Positions 9,861 to 23,025 are shown, counted from the stretch's first letter. The stretch is 64,000 nt of DNA from Muscardinus avellanarius (GCA_963383645.1 OY726560.1:89601093-89665092); one strand, 5' to 3'. Notes: a model not told the origin generated them from the letters alone. Translations and numbers: made by a program.

Positions 9861-11281
9861 TAGGAAATTTAATCTTTTTGTCATATCAAACAGCTAAACA
9901 TAGACCAGCATGAAAAAATCATGGCTTTCCATCAGCTTGTTAGTTTTTTTTTTAAAGCTTGTACTTTCTATTTGTTCTTCCTGTGATATTAGTGAACCTT
10001 TTCCTATCTAGGAGTTGAGGAATAAATGGTACAGACAACCTGGTAAGTGGCACACTGAAGGGAGTTTTGAGCTCTTCCTGTGTTGGAATCAGTTCCTTTG
10101 TGACTAGAAGCACTCTGAAAAGGAGTTTTGTTGTACTTTAGATCTCTCTTCATCATGATTGTACTTATGAAAAACCATCTGGCTTAGTAAATCTAGAAAA
10201 TTATAATCTTTCTGATAATGTTATGCCTGTCCCTTAATATATTTTACTGTATATCTGATGAAATCAACCATGATATTTCTAAGAAGCAATAATATCAATA
10301 GTTTACACTACAGATTATATAACAGTGAACAATGAAATAAGAGTAAAATTAGTAAACTTTATTGCTTTATGCCACAAAAATATGTCCACAGGCCGAGAAA
10401 GAAGGATAGTTGATCTGGGACACATCTAGGAATTTGAATAGTTATGTGTTACTTGAAGATTCTTGGTTTACTACAGATGAAAACATGGGGCAGTCTCATT
10501 TTTACAAAACTGCTTCTAATGATGGACTCTCTTCTTCACAAGAAGCAGAATCTCTGTACATGGCTCTAACCTTAAAGTGTTCTTGTCATGTTGGGTTCAT
10601 AAAATAGCCTTTTCTCTGAGTCAAAATTCTACTCCTTTCTCTCAGACACGACCTGTGGCAAGAAGATCTTGTCTGGCTTTCTTCATACCTCTCCTCCCCT
10701 TTTCTTTCTGTTTTATCCCACAAGACTGTTTTTCAGTGTCAGAGTGTAGGGAGAGGTGATATTTGTTTACTTGAGTCACACATGTTGCTACCAGCAGGCA
10801 CATGGTCCCCTTTCTGTGGGCCACTACTTCTTACCATAAAGCCTGTTTTTTCTTGTATTTAAGCATTGCCTTTCTTTTTGTGGATTCATTTATTCTTATC
10901 TGAAAATTCAAGACTGTCCCTTGCAGGCTTCTACCATGAGAGAGTTGCCAGCCACTAGTCAGTGCCTTCTTCACCCAAGGCTTCTTGTCTTTTCTACTTC
11001 CCCAGGAGTCCTGTTCACACCACAGCCTTTTACTGATGAAGACCCCTTAACACTTGAGTGCCCATGGCCCTTAGTCTGGTGGTGATGGAGAAGCATCAGC
11101 CTGCAGTTTTAGCAAGGGGCATTTAGACCCACATATCCTTGCCTGGGAACACGGGCTGCCTCCTGCCTTCCTTGTCTCACCAGCCCCATTCTCTCCCATC
11201 CTTTCTGCACACTCTAATTACTTCAAGAGCACTACGAATTTTATGTTTCAGCAATTTTCAGACAAGTTTCCCTCACTAGTT
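9861..11281. other. single-copy sequence
   Basis: No gene or repeat is confidently recognised. The stretch 10,930-11,230 is less AT-rich than its surroundings but has no long frame with family resemblance. Confidence 0.45.
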
Positions 11282-12345
11282 GTAGCTTAAGGTTATGTTG
11301 TTTGTGTTTTGAATGATTGCCATGCTAATTGAAGTTAGGTGAAATCTCAGGGTAGTTTTTATTTGCATCTCTCTGTTAATGATGTTGAGCATTTTTCATG
11401 AATTTATTGGCCATTTGAGTTTCCTCTTTTGTGAAATGCCTGTTTAGTTCACTGCCCATTTTTTGAATATTTGTTTTCTTAGTGCTGAGTTTCTTGAGTT
11501 CTTTGCATGTTGTTGATATTAGTCCTCTATTGGAGGCATAGGTGGCAAAAATTTCTCCCTTTCTATTGGTTCTCTGTTGAGGTTCTTGATAGTTTTCTTT
11601 GCTGAACAGAAGCTCTTCAGTTTTATGAAACTCCACACATTGATCTGCCTTTTAGTTTCTTGTGCCTTTAAGGTCTTTTTGAGTTTTTACCTGTGCCTAT
11701 GTGTTGCAGTGTTGGACCTATGATCCAGTAATACTACTTCTGGGTATCTACCCAAAAGAATGGAAACCAAACTACAAAACTAATTCATGCATATCTATGT
11801 TCATAGCTGCACAATTCACCATTGCCAAACTATGGGACCAGCCAAGATGTCCATCAACAGATAAATGGATTACAAAATTATGGGATATGTACACAATGCA
11901 GGTTTACTCAGCCATAAAAAAGAACACAATTTAGTCATTTACAGGGAAATAGGTGGACCTGGAGAACATTATGTTAAATGATATTAGTCAGCCACAAAAA
12001 ATAAGAAATCAGATGCTTATACTGTCCCTAATATGTGGAAGCTAGAGAGAAAAAATGTGTCATAGGAGGGACTCTAGACAAAGAAGGAGATACTGTGGAT
12101 GAACAAGTAAGGCAACCTAACTGAGGGGATGGAGGGGAAGAGGAAAATTCTCTAATGCACAGGATAGTTATTCACAAACACATCAAAGTCAAACATGAGA
12201 AGGAGGGAGGGGGAGGAAATGAGGTGGAAGTGGGCAGGGACTAATTGGGTGATGGGTACATGTATGCCTCTTCCATTTTGTACCTTATTAAAATGTATGA
12301 CAACAATGTATCAATAAAAAATTAAAAAAATAATAATGAGAAAAA
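11282..12345 (+). mobile_element. L1 3' portion with large 5' inversion
   Basis: 11,282-11,712 reads as L1 ORF2 on the minus strand, comparable to the inverse of 17,430-17,880. At about 11,713 the strand switches and 11,713-12,345 reads as ORF2 C-terminus plus 3'UTR on the plus strand. It ends in ATCAATAAAAAATTAAAAAA. Comparison with the collinear L1 at 17,130-18,612 shows that roughly 120 bp is missing at the switch. Inverted 5' end, small deletion and intact A tail together fit twin priming. I did not find a convincing target-site duplication. Confidence 0.88.
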
Positions 12346-12915
12346 AAACTATATACATATAGGACATTTATAAAGTGCTGGATTTAAAACTGAAGGTATC
12401 TATAATTATGTTATACAACTCATCAGATCAGGTGGTTACATATAAATTATTGAACTATCTACAGGTTTTAGAGAGGAATGAATTAAAGTTATTGTTCTCA
12501 TGTTAGGTATGTAGCTATTTCATATACAAGCAACAACTTTAGTTACAATATGGCTGCTTGTGGTGTTACTATGACATACAGGTGCCATTTATGAAAATGT
12601 CAGGACCAGAGGAAGAGATCACTGTAGCTCTCCAGGAATTAACAACTTAGTAGGTACTAAATGACAAAACCCTGTTTATAAAGCACCATCCCAGAACTTT
12701 ATGGAAGCCACTATGTTAAGAATTACCATGGTTTAGATCAAATTTGAGCATATTATTCCATGCTATAGAGTATCATGTTTTCAGATTTTGATCAAAGTCT
12801 ATTAAGTGCAATAAAAAGTGAAACTTTTACTTCATTCATTCAATAATATTTATTATATACCTAATATACGAAAGAAACATACTAGCTGAGCATACTAATT
12901 AAAAAATTAGTCTCT
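12346..12915. other. single-copy sequence
   Basis: AT-rich with no gene. The word TTCATTCAATAATATTTATT near 12,835 hints at an ancient L2/MIR-class remnant only. Confidence 0.4.
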
Positions 12916-13357
12916 GATGCATTTCTATTTTTTATTGGTTATATTGTAATTTTACATCATATTTGGGTAGAGTTTTTGTAAAATACATGCACACACTCTT
13001 GTTGCCCTCCTCACCATCCCTCCTCACCCCACAAGTCCTTGAGATTAGAATTGGCAATTTTGTATACATTCATAGCATTATTTCTATTACTGTATTTTTT
13101 ATAACTTTGTCTCCCTCTCCTTCTCTACTTGCCCTTGGTCACTTTTCTAGAGTCTCTGCTCATCTATTTGATGTTGCCTTTGTTGTCAAATATCTCGCTA
13201 GCTTCCACATATAAGAAAGAACATACATCTACTTATTCTTTGGGACTGAGTATACTCAGTACAATGTTCTTGAGTTCCATCAATTTTCCTGTAAATGGAG
13301 TAATTTTGTTCTTCTATATGCCTGAGTATACATTTCTATTTGTATGTTAAAATTTCT
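12916..13357 (-). mobile_element. L1 3' end, 5'-truncated
   Basis: Inverse of an L1 tail (TTTTTTATTGGTTATATTG), a pyrimidine-rich 3'UTR and the last part of ORF2 (inverse of the segment around 18,190-18,550). No intact frame. Confidence 0.85.
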
Positions 13358-13358
13358 A

Positions 13359-13457
13359 GGCCAGCATGGTGCACAGGCTTGTAATCCCAGAATTTTGGAG
13401 GCCCAGATGGGAGGATCACTACTCTTGGACAGCCTCAGCTACTTAGCGAGGTCCTTT
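13359..13457 (+). mobile_element. SINE fragment (head only)
   Basis: B1-like head GGCTTGTAATCCCAGAATTT through ACAGCCTCAGCTACTTAGCG, then broken off. It abuts the L1 just upstream. Confidence 0.82.
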
Positions 13458-13554
13458 AAACTTAGGTTTGAATTTTTCTAGTTTTGAGGTTATTAACATT
13501 GTTACTATTACAAAATATCTAAAATAACTTATGAGAAGGAAAGGCTTACTTTAT

Positions 13555-13650
13555 TTCGTGGTTTGGAGGACGGGGGTGGAGAGGGGGGAGGAAGAGGAGG
13601 GGAAGAGGAGGAGGAGGAGGAGGAGGGGGAGGAGAAGGAGGATAAAGGGA
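13555..13650 (+). repeat. polypurine (GGA)n tract
   Basis: About 95 bp of nearly pure purine dominated by GGA and GAGGAG. On the opposite strand it gives a meaningless Leu/Ser-rich frame. Confidence 0.95.
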
Positions 13651-13689
13651 GCTAGAAGACAAGCATAAGAGAGTATAGAAACATCATGT

Positions 13690-14305
13690 TCCCTCCTCTT
13701 CCCCATACAGACTACTGAGATTGGAACTGGCAATTTTATATATGTAGATAACATCATTTGAAATGTTTACTTTGTGAAGTCTTTCTTCTCTTCTCCCTCT
13801 CCCAGGCCCCCTTGTTCACTTCATTGGGGTCCTTATTCCTTTATTTGCAGTGTCTCTTATATCCTAATTATTCTCTAGCTTCCATAATGAGAGAAAACAT
13901 AACCCTTCACTTTCTGAGATTTGCTAGTCTCACTTAGCATAATACTTTCTAGTTCCATCTATTTTCATTCAAATGACATAATTCTGTTTTTTATTATTTA
14001 TTTATTTATTTATTTTACACTACTGGGAACTGAACCCAGGGGCATTCTATCTCCGAAATACACCTCCAGCCTATTTTATTTTATTTTGAAACATGATCTC
14101 ACTGAGTTGCAAAGGACCTCACCAAGTAGCTGAGACTGTCTTTGAACTGAGATCCTTTGGTCTCAGCCTCATGAATTCTAGGATTACAAGCGTGCCCCAC
14201 CAGGACCAGCTCTGTTTTTTTTTTTTTTTATTGAGTAAAATTTTATTCTGTGTAATCCTACAATTTTATAATCCATTCATCTGTTGTTACCACTGACTAA
14301 CCAGG
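13690..14305 (-). mobile_element. L1 3' fragment interrupted by a SINE
   Basis: Minus-strand L1 sequence (CCCTCTCCCAGGCCCCCTTG, CACTTTCTGAGATTTGCTAG) runs to about 13,992 and resumes after the SINE at 14,211 (TTTATTGAGTAAAATTTTAT). The L1 is therefore older than the SINE that split it. Confidence 0.85.
13983..14220 (-). mobile_element. SINE nested in L1, with TSD
   Basis: Full minus-strand dimer between a (TTTA)n-like tail at 13,995-14,016 and the head end at 14,210. The direct repeat TCTGTTTTTT at 13,983 and 14,211 is the likely target-site duplication. Confidence 0.88.
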
Positions 14306-14537
14306 TCTGCTCTGGGACATATGGAGGTAGGCATTATCATAAATGATTTCAAAGTTTGCCCGGATTCAAATAATAGATTTTTATAATCATCAGGTCAAAT
14401 TCTGTTTGTTTTCAATTTCAGTACATAGAGATCATCTTTGAAATATGTAAAACTATTATGATAATTTATGTAGCTTCATTTGGTTTAAAAGCTGAAAAGT
14501 GAGTAAAAGATGAAAATATTTTATTGTCACTAATATA

Positions 14538-14650
14538 TTTTTTAGTTTTTATTTTATTGGTGCACTATAGTCTTACATCATAATGTGGATCATGTTGACA
14601 ATGGCATCTATTCACACAGTACTGGGTGCTCCCCCCACTTCCCTTTTTCT
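14538..14650 (-). mobile_element. L1 3'-terminal fragment
   Basis: Inverse of the tail and 3'UTR only: TTTATTTTATTGGTGCACTA, then TGCTCCCCCCACTTCCC. About 110 bp, an extreme 5' truncation. Confidence 0.82.
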
Positions 14651-16199
14651 CAGAGAATAGTATGAACTTCAAGAGATCTCTAAATTAAATTGTTTATATC
14701 CCCAACTTTGTAAGTGATAAAGGTCAAGCTCAGGTTGAGACTTGCCCAAAGATAGACATGGCCACCAGAAGACCTGGAACAAATCTGAGATGTAGAAGAA
14801 AATGAACACACCTTGGACCAGGAGTTCTGGAAGGTGGAAATTAATCAATAAGGAAACTGAGGATGGGCTGACTGGATATAATTTGACCACGAGGACATGT
14901 AAATGAAAGGTCTTTTGCCTGAAAGCCCATTTCTTTCCATTGTATGACCTGGAGTCTTCTTTTCACTAATGATGGTTTATAATGGTGATTCTGGCCTCTG
15001 GTCTCCCACTGAGATGCCTTGTTGCTTAACAGTCTCTTGGCAACAGTAAGTATGGACTAAAAAGATTCCCCATGGTTTAAATTGACTTGTATTTGTGAGA
15101 CCAGATTTGAATTTATAACCTAACAAACTGCCACAGACTATTCTTGAAAGAAGGCAACTTGCACAGGATCCCCCTCTTCTCATGATGCCTACATAATAAT
15201 ATTTTTTCCAAGGATTTTATATTTCCTGAGATGAGCTTTCTTCCTCTTGCTTTTTCAGGAATGAGGAAGTGCTTATAATTTCACCTCTTAAATTACATTT
15301 TAAGGCCTCGCAAACCATACTGAAGAAAGGGACAGAACCAGCACTAATTTCATATAGTATCTGTAAGGGAATTAATTGCTACCGGACTTTTTTTTAAGAA
15401 ACTGTAAAAGAATCCTGTAAATTTTAAAGGAGGAATATGTTCTTTCTCAAAAGTAGTGTGAACTGTAGTAAAATATTAAAATAGCACAAATTAAACTTGC
15501 CTGGAATCTCTTGTAAAATTGAACTAAACAAAAATGTAGCAAATATCACTCTGATGAGAAGTAAGTGTCCTTCCAGCAATAAAATTAACGATTAAAGATA
15601 TACTGTACAAATAATTCTGAGTCAAGATACAATAAAATAAATATGTCACACAGTAATATTTTGAGTTGATATTAATATATTTTCTCAAACTTGATTGTTT
15701 TAAGAGGAAAGTTATTTCCTCTTAATAAGCAATATATCCTGGAAAAAAGTTAAATCAAGATGTTATCTCAAAAGTAGGATCACTTTACTAGTGATCATTT
15801 AAAATAGTAATTATTTCTTGAAATTTATAGTATTAATACAAAACATAGAGTAATATATATATTCTGTGATCATTTTCCCTTAACTTTTCAATATGTTATC
15901 TCTCTCTTCTACATGATAGATAACTCGGAATTCAAATTACTTTTAAACTATCCAAGGAAAATTATCATCTTACTATCCAAAAATTATGTGGATAGTAATG
16001 GCAAAAATTATAGCATGATCATGCAAATACATTACCTGAAAATCTTTAGAAAATTAGACTTGTAAAATTGATATTTATAATGCCTCCTTAAGTGAAATTA
16101 GTTAAAGTTAGTTATTTGTCATTATTTAGGGCCCTAATCCCTCTACATTTGTAAATAACTAATATTTGTTCATAAAATTTATAATCTTCACTAAACTGT
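14651..16199. other. single-copy sequence
   Basis: 1.5 kb of AT-rich DNA without a recognised repeat or gene. It is one of the longest repeat-poor stretches, so a comparative alignment here would show whether any non-coding constraint exists. Confidence 0.45.
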
Positions 16200-16380
16200 A
16201 GCTATCAAGAGTCATAGACCTGAATATGAGTCTTATCTCTGCCTCTAACGAGTTTGTTTTTTTAATCTGCATCTTAGCTTTTCCTGCTATGAAATGGTAA
16301 TAATACTTGCATTTATCTTTATAAGGATAATGAAAAGATTATGTGAATTAGTGTGTATGAATTATTTGGAGCATGCTAAG
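16200..16380 (-). mobile_element. MIR remnant
   Basis: Inverse MIR order: ATGAGTCTTATCTCTGCCTC, then TGCTATGAAATGGTAATAAT, then GTGAATTAGTGTGTATGAAT and GGAGCATGC. Confidence 0.7.
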
Positions 16381-16510
16381 ATTTGAATATGGTTTATCTC
16401 TACCAAATTTCACACTGAGTCCTACTTCCTCAGTGCAGCAATGTCATGAAATGTTGCCTGGTGAGAGGCACTTGGATCATGGGGCTGAAGCTTTCATGGA
16501 TGAATCAAAG

Positions 16511-16728
16511 CTATTCTCCTTAGCCGGGCATGGTGGTGCATGCTTGTAATCCCCGCGCTTGGGAGGCAGAGACAGGAGGATCGCACAGGTTCGAAACCAG
16601 CAGTGCGTGCTGGTTTAGGAGACTCTGTTTCTAAATAAGAACATAAAAATGGGTCTGGGAGTGTAGCCCAGAGGTAGAAGGGCTTCCAGGAACCCCAGTA
16701 CTACAAAAAAAAAAAAGTCTATTCTCCT
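16511..16728 (+). mobile_element. SINE, young CCGCGCTTGGGAGG subfamily, with TSD
   Basis: Insert 16,521-16,718 with target-site duplication CTATTCTCCT at 16,511 and 16,719. Diagnostic words are TGTAATCCCCGCGCTTGGG in the head and CTTCCAGGAACCCCAGTA in the ID half. These replace the ...GCATTTGGG and GGGTTCCATCCCCAGTA words of the older dimers in this window. The retained CpGs support a young age. Confidence 0.93.
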
Positions 16729-17124
16729 CGGAGTGGGTTATCTATTACAAGAGCTTGGTCCCTTTTCTTCTCTTTGCACAAAATCATTTGTTCTTCTGCT
16801 TTCTACCATGCATGGAGCCCCACAAAGCCCTCCACAGAGGCTAAGCAAATAATGGTTGCATATTCTTAGACTTCCAGAATCATGAGCCAAAGTAATCTTC
16901 TTCCATTTATTAGTTAGTTACTCAGTTTCAGGTATGCTGTCAAAACAGCAGAGTATGACCCACAATCTTAGAAAACTTTAATAAAAAAGCAAGTCAAATC
17001 TGTTGTGACAATAATTATGAATGTTATTTTTACTTTCCAACACTTTGATTTTGTGTAAGTTAGTAATATCTTTGAACCTAACCTATGTCATCTGTAAAAT
17101 TATGGTCCTTAGCCTAAGTTACAA

Positions 17125-18615
17125 AAGGATTGCATGTTTGAGGATAGACACAGTAATATTAACAGCATAGTACACAAAAACAGACACATAGACCAGTGGA
17201 ATAGAACAGAAAACTCAGAAACAAATCCACACACTTACAGCCAATTGATTTTTGACAAAGGAGCCAGAAAACATACACTGGAAGAAAAAAAGCCTATCCA
17301 ACAAATGGTATTGGCAAAACTAGTTAACCATATGCAGAAAAATGAAAATAAACTCCACTTTTTCACCCTGCACAAAATTCAAGATAGATCAAAGACTTGG
17401 AAATTAGACCAGAAACCTTGAGGTTCCTTGAAGAGGGCATAGATCCAACACTGCAACACATAGGCACAGGTAAACCCTTTCTTATCAAGACCCCAAAGGC
17501 ACAAGAAACTAAAAGTCAGATCAATAAATACATGGGATTGCATTAAACTGAAGAGTGTCTGTACTGCAAAGAAAACTATCAAGAACCTCAACTGAGAGCC
17601 AACAGAATGGGAGAAGATTTTTGCCATCCAGTCCTCTAATAGAGGACTAATATCTAGACTATACAGACAACTCAAGAAACTCAGAACTTAAGAAAATGAA
17701 TAACTGAATAAAAAATGGGCAAGTGAATTAAATAGACACTTCATGAAGGAAGAAATTCAAATAGCCAATAAATGCATGAAAAATACTCAACATCCTTAGT
17801 AATCAGAGAGATGCAAATCAAAACTGCCCTGAGATTTCACCTATTCCAACTAGAATGGCAATTACTCAAAACACAAACAACAACAAATGCTAGCAAGGAT
17901 GTGGAGAAGTGGGAACTCTACTACATTGTTGGTGGTACTGTAAATTAATACAACTACTTTGGAAAACTGTATGGAGACTCCTCAGAAGAATAGGAACAAA
18001 CTTACTATATGATCAAGCAACACCACATCTGGGTATCTATCCAAAAGAATAGAAACCAAGCTACCAAACTAATGCATGCCCGTCTATGTTCATAGCTGCA
18101 CAATTCACCATTGACAAACTATGGAATCAGCCAAAATGTCCATCAACAGATGAATGGATTACAAGACTATGGGATATGTACACAATGGAATTTTACTCAA
18201 CCATAAAAAACCACAATTATATCATTTACAGGGAAATGGGTGAAACTGGAGAACATTATGCTAAGTGAGATTAGTCAGTCCCCAAAATAATAAATTGGAT
18301 ATTCTCCCTAATATGCAAAAGCTAGGTAGAAAATGGGTCATAGGAGGAACTCTAGATGAAGGAGATAGTATAGATGAGCAAATAAGGTGACCTAACTGAT
18401 AGGATGGGAGGAAGAAGCAGGGCAATTCTCTAATGTCCATGATGTACGTTAAGAAACATCAAAGTCAATCACTAAGCCAAACATGAGAAGAAGGGAGAGA
18501 GAATGGGGTGGGAATTAGGTAGGGGCTAATTGTGTGCATGTATGGATCCATCATCCTGTACTCCATTAAGATGTATGACTACAATGCACCAATAAAAAAT
18601 AAAAACTACAAAAGA
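17125..18615 (+). mobile_element. L1, 5'-truncated, about 1.5 kb
   Basis: Collinear ORF2 C-terminal third plus 3'UTR and A-rich tail (GCACCAATAAAAAATAAAAA). Frames are broken: open pieces at 17,134-17,421 and 18,086-18,268 carry ORF2 words such as CPSTDEWITRLWDMYTMEF, separated by stops and shifts. It is useful here as the reference copy for the inverted L1 at 11,282. A short TACAAAAG match on both sides is a candidate but weak target-site duplication. Confidence 0.92.
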
Positions 18616-19737
18616 AACAAAAATAATTGTGCATCATGTCAGTATAAAAATTTTACCAATCAGGCATAAAACACAAGTTGTAATGCAGATTATACACTAT
18701 CCTATGTTTCCCAGAAAGCCCAATTTCTTTCCAAGTTTCCAGAGCATCTTTCAGTACTTGGTAAACAAAAATGCAAACCAGGAGTTATGTAACCTACTTA
18801 GCAACTTCTTTAGCTAAGTTTGTAAATTTTGTTAACCTCTAATTTGCATTGGGTGTTTTGGATTTTTAAAAGTCTGTCCAATTCTGTCTGGCTTTGAACA
18901 TTGTCTTTGGAGGTCAATAATTCTTTTGAAATTTTGACAAGTTCCTCCAATCCACTTAATTTTTTGAACAAAATGTCCTGACGAAAACTAAAGATTTATG
19001 ATGAGTAATTTAAAGATCTTCTTTCTCCATTTTATTTGATCTAAGATTTGAAAATACCAGGTCATATGGTCCAGTCTGAGAATGAAGTGGCATCTCTAAG
19101 ACCATTTTACACCGCAAAACAGAAAAATTCATAATGGTTTAGAATGTATATTTTGATTAAGATGTATGTAATATATATGTATCTACATATATATGTCTTT
19201 GTCTTATGTCCTACAATGACTCAAATAAACATATATAATTTAATTTACTTGAGATTCCCATGATTTGTGCATTAATACATTTTCTCTTACCTCACCAACA
19301 AAGCTTAAAATTGATACAGTCCTTTTGTGTATTCTCTGCCTGAAAAGTTGATCAATATAAGACATAATTTTCCTCTGCATATAACATAAACCTACATTTA
19401 TTTTGGTTTAAATATACACAAAAAACTGGTTATTTTATGTTTATATATATGTGTGTGTGTATATATATATATATATATAATTTCCCTTTCTATGGTGCTT
19501 CTAAATGTATAAAAAATTAAATGTATTGATAAAGGCACCAAATCTAAACCACTCTTATTTCTTTGTACTATCAGTTTTATTTTGAACAATTAATTATATA
19601 GAGAAGTAAGGGGAATCTATACTTTATTAATCAATTAGGCCTATAAAGTTATAATACTTTCTATAGAGTGTAGTAACCTCAATCATATTAGCTTACTCAA
19701 TTGAACATATATTTGTTTTTATATTTAAAAGTTTTCC
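18616..19737. other. single-copy sequence with AT-dinucleotide tract
   Basis: Contains a TATATG/GT/TA microsatellite at 19,441-19,480. Nothing else is recognised. Confidence 0.5.
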
Positions 19738-19950
19738 TGAGCTGGGTATGGTGACACATTCATATAATCTCAGTACTTGAAAGGCTGAGATTGGAGGATC
19801 ACAGGTTTCTGACCAGCCTCAGCAATTTAGCTATGCCCTCTGCAATTTAGTGAAAGCCTGTTTGATTAAATAAAAAAAATAAATAAATAAAAATGGCTGG
19901 AGGTGTAGCTACTCAGAAGTAGAATACTCTTAGGTTCAATCCTTGGTAAA

Positions 19951-19992
<42 letters not shown>
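19738..19992 (+). mobile_element. SINE with (CA)n-expanded tail
   Basis: Old dimer (GCTGGGTATGGTGACACATT, an AAATAAATAAATA linker, then GTAGAATACTCTTAGGTTCA) whose 3' end passes directly into about 20 CA units at 19,953-19,992. The tail position of the microsatellite shows that it grew from the SINE end. Confidence 0.9.
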
Positions 19993-19996
<4 letters not shown>

Positions 19997-20103
19997 GATG
20001 AAGGTAGATATTATAAGGTTAGTTTTTCAGATCTGTACACTGTTAATTTGAAAACTAAAGTTCTTTGAACGTATTTTCAATAGTAATGAAATAATCTTAT
20101 TTA

Positions 20104-20338
20104 AGTATATTATTACGCCGGGCATGGTGGCGCACACTTGTAATCCCCGAGCTTGGGAGACAGAGACAGGAGGATCGCGCTGGTTTGGAGCCAACCTCAC
20201 TGGCTTAAGAGACCCTGTTTCCACATTAAAAAAAAAGTTAAAAAATAGGTCTGGAAGTGTAGCCCATGGGAGTGTATCCCGGAGGTAGAAGGGCTTCCAG
20301 GAACCCCAGTACCACCACCAAAAAAAAGTATATTACTG
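20104..20338 (+). mobile_element. SINE, young subfamily with 15-bp insertion
   Basis: Insert at about 20,114-20,326 with AAGTATATTA on both sides. The ID half contains GTAGCCCATGGGAGTGTATC, in which an extra copy of a GGGAGTGTA-like word is inserted. The same insertion recurs in the copy at 34,505-34,716, so these two share a source gene. Confidence 0.92.
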
Positions 20339-22544
20339 AATAAGATCTTAAAAGTATTTGGTACTTACTTAATCTTAATGAAGTAATGAAACATGAATTT
20401 ATATAAAAGTACTTTTCACTCAAAATGAAAATATACTTTAGAAATATATTCTACATAGAGCTTCCAAAATGTACTTATATTCCTGGCCTTTCTTGTTCCA
20501 TCTCTCTGGAAATCAAACAAAGAAACAAACAAACTTAATGTGTCTTAACTCTCATTCTCTTAGTGACCCATTCTACTAAAGTAATTAAAGTTGACTGTGT
20601 TACCCTCAGAAATAATATGTGCATTCATTAAGATGTTTGAAGTTAATGACTTCTTTTAGGAAATAGGCATAAGTGTCAGATCCTTTTTCAGGTCAGTTAT
20701 AAAGAAAGCTGTGTGCAAGTAATTTGTTTATTATTTTAAAAATGATACATATTCTATTATATAGCTTCTTGCCACCTATTATACATTGATCTACTCAATA
20801 GACAAGTGACATGAATACCCTACAGTGTAAAACTTAGGGTGGTTTTTCCAGAAGTACTTGGCAACTTCACCCAGGTAATGTCTGAATAGCAAGAGACGCA
20901 CATCACAGGAACGTTGGACTTGGTTCATGTTTATACAAGGTTTCGCTGTTTCAAAGAGGAAAAGAATAATGTATATATGGCTGGTACTTTAAAGAAAAAC
21001 CAACATATTTAGCCAGTCATTCAGTGAGGTGAGGTATGTGGTTGGATCAGTGGAGATCCTTGCAGGAATCCACTGAGCAACCCTGATGTAAGCAGCAAAG
21101 CAGATTTTAGCTAGGCAGCACTGAAGCAGCCAAGGGTATGGGGCATCATCTTGGTCATAGAATCTAATTTATAAACAAACAAAAAACATGTTTAGAAGTA
21201 ATAACTTCAATGTTATTTTTTTGAGAGAATAACTGTTTTTTTTAAGAAAAAAATGAACTTAAAGATAGAACCTAATATTAAAAAAAAAAGTCTTGGAAAG
21301 ATGGCCTAAACTGATTTAGTTATTACACCGCTCACAATCTGTTTTAGGTTACTCCAAATGTCCCTGTGAATACTCAGTATTCTATTTTCTTTTACTTTTC
21401 ATTTTGATTCAGAATATCCTTTATCTTGATTTATTTCTTCCCAATTTGCTTCATTATAATAATATGGCAACAGCTCCCTAATTGTCAACTTTGTGTTTTG
21501 AATATACTGTTTAGATACTAAGCAAACATAAAGTGAATGCTTTTGAGACTCAGAGGAGACAAAGAATGGGATCCTCTGCAGCAGAGATGCACCCTTGTTC
21601 TTGACTAAATTACTCCTGTCAAAATCTCCATCACCATTTATCATCCAAGATACCCAGCAGAATGTAGTATAAGCATTAATAAAAAAGTGAATAATAATAT
21701 CAAATTGAAATGGCAATTATAGTTAGATATGAATATTTACATATTATTTTGCAATGATCTTGAAATCCAGAGAGAAGAGAATGGTAACTATAAAGAGCAT
21801 ATTGAACTTCTTTGTATCTTCTTATTTACATGATAATCTGAGAGTTCCAGAAATAGCCACACTGGTTACTATTTGGATTGGTAGGCATTTCTACTGTTAG
21901 TCTATATTACAGATACAACTCTTACATGGGTTTTAAATTCCTCCTTTCATGGTTGGCAATAATGCAAAAAGGTGCAGGATGAGAGACAAAAACAGAAACG
22001 ATGAGAAGATAATTGCATACTCAGTACCACCAGAACAATTGCTCCAAGACCTGCTATAGTGAGAAGGACAGCATGAATCATACAGTAAAAAACAGCCTTA
22101 GAGCTAAGTGGCTAACCACAAAAAAATGAATGCAATCCAATTAGCCTATGAGTGAGGCACAGAATCCACAAATGCACTGCACACATTTTTTTTAAACACT
22201 TACCTGGGAATCAGGGGATGCTGGCAGTGTAATAACTGTGCCAAGAATGTAAAATAAAAATAAGAAGTGGACAATTACATATTTTGGAGGAATATCCAAT
22301 TTACTGACTAGCCACAAAGTCATTTTCTTGACAAATTTAAGTCCAGAGATATTTTCAGTGAGATCATGGTATAAAAACAAATCAAAATAAAACAGTGTTT
22401 CTTGCTTTCATGCATACTTCCCTCTAGTTCATCAGTGTCATCCCCACTCCCAGACTAGGGGTATAGTGTAGTTTGGGCTGTATAAGAAGGTATTCTGTGA
22501 AGCTGCTCTGGGTATTTTCCAGGCTGATGATCAAGGACTTTAAA
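20339..22544. other. single-copy sequence, 2.2 kb
   Basis: No recognised repeat. The minus-strand frame 21,399-21,716 (105 codons) has no domain I can name and no retained-gene context. It is a stretch where conservation analysis would be informative. Confidence 0.4.
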
Positions 22545-22828
22545 AAAAATGTTTTGTTAGCCCATTGCAATTGTACATGGCAGTAAGATTCATAGTGATA
22601 GAATAATGTGCACAAAACATTATGGAGTTCACTTTCTTTCCCTTTCCTTCTTTCTCCCTCAATCTCTTTTTACTATTCTTTGTTTTCTCTCCTAATTCTC
22701 ATGAGATCCCTATTCTTTCCTTTTTATTCTCTAGTTCCCATATATGAAAAAGAACATGTGGCCCTTGATTTTCTGAGTCTGGTTTATCTCAGTATAGTAT
22801 AATGTTCTCCAGTTCCATCCATTTTTTT
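22545..22828 (-). mobile_element. L1 3' fragment
   Basis: Inverse L1 3' end (TGTTTTGTTAGCCCATTGCA, pyrimidine tract, then TGTGGCCCTTGATTTTCTGA). It is cut by the SINE that follows. Confidence 0.82.
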
Positions 22829-22830
22829 TG

Positions 22831-23025
22831 TGTGTGATACTGGGGTTCCTGGAAACCCTTCTACCTACGGGCTACACTCCCAGACACCTATTTTTTAATA
22901 TGTTTATTTGGAATCAGGGTCTCTTAAGCCAGTGAGGCTGGCTTTGAACCTGGAAGATCCTCCTGTCTCCACCTCCCAAGCGCGGGGATTATACGGATTA
23001 TACGTGTGCACTACCATGCCCATCT
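22831..23025 (-). mobile_element. SINE, young subfamily
   Basis: Minus-strand copy with the diagnostic inverse words TACTGGGGTTCCTGGAAACC and CCCAAGCGCGGGGATTATAC. A 9-bp tandem duplication (GATTATACG twice, about 22,986-23,003) lies in the head. Confidence 0.9.

Noticed and set aside
21399..21716. 105-codon minus-strand frame
   Set aside because: Low-complexity hydrophobic start and no family resemblance; chance frame in AT-rich DNA.
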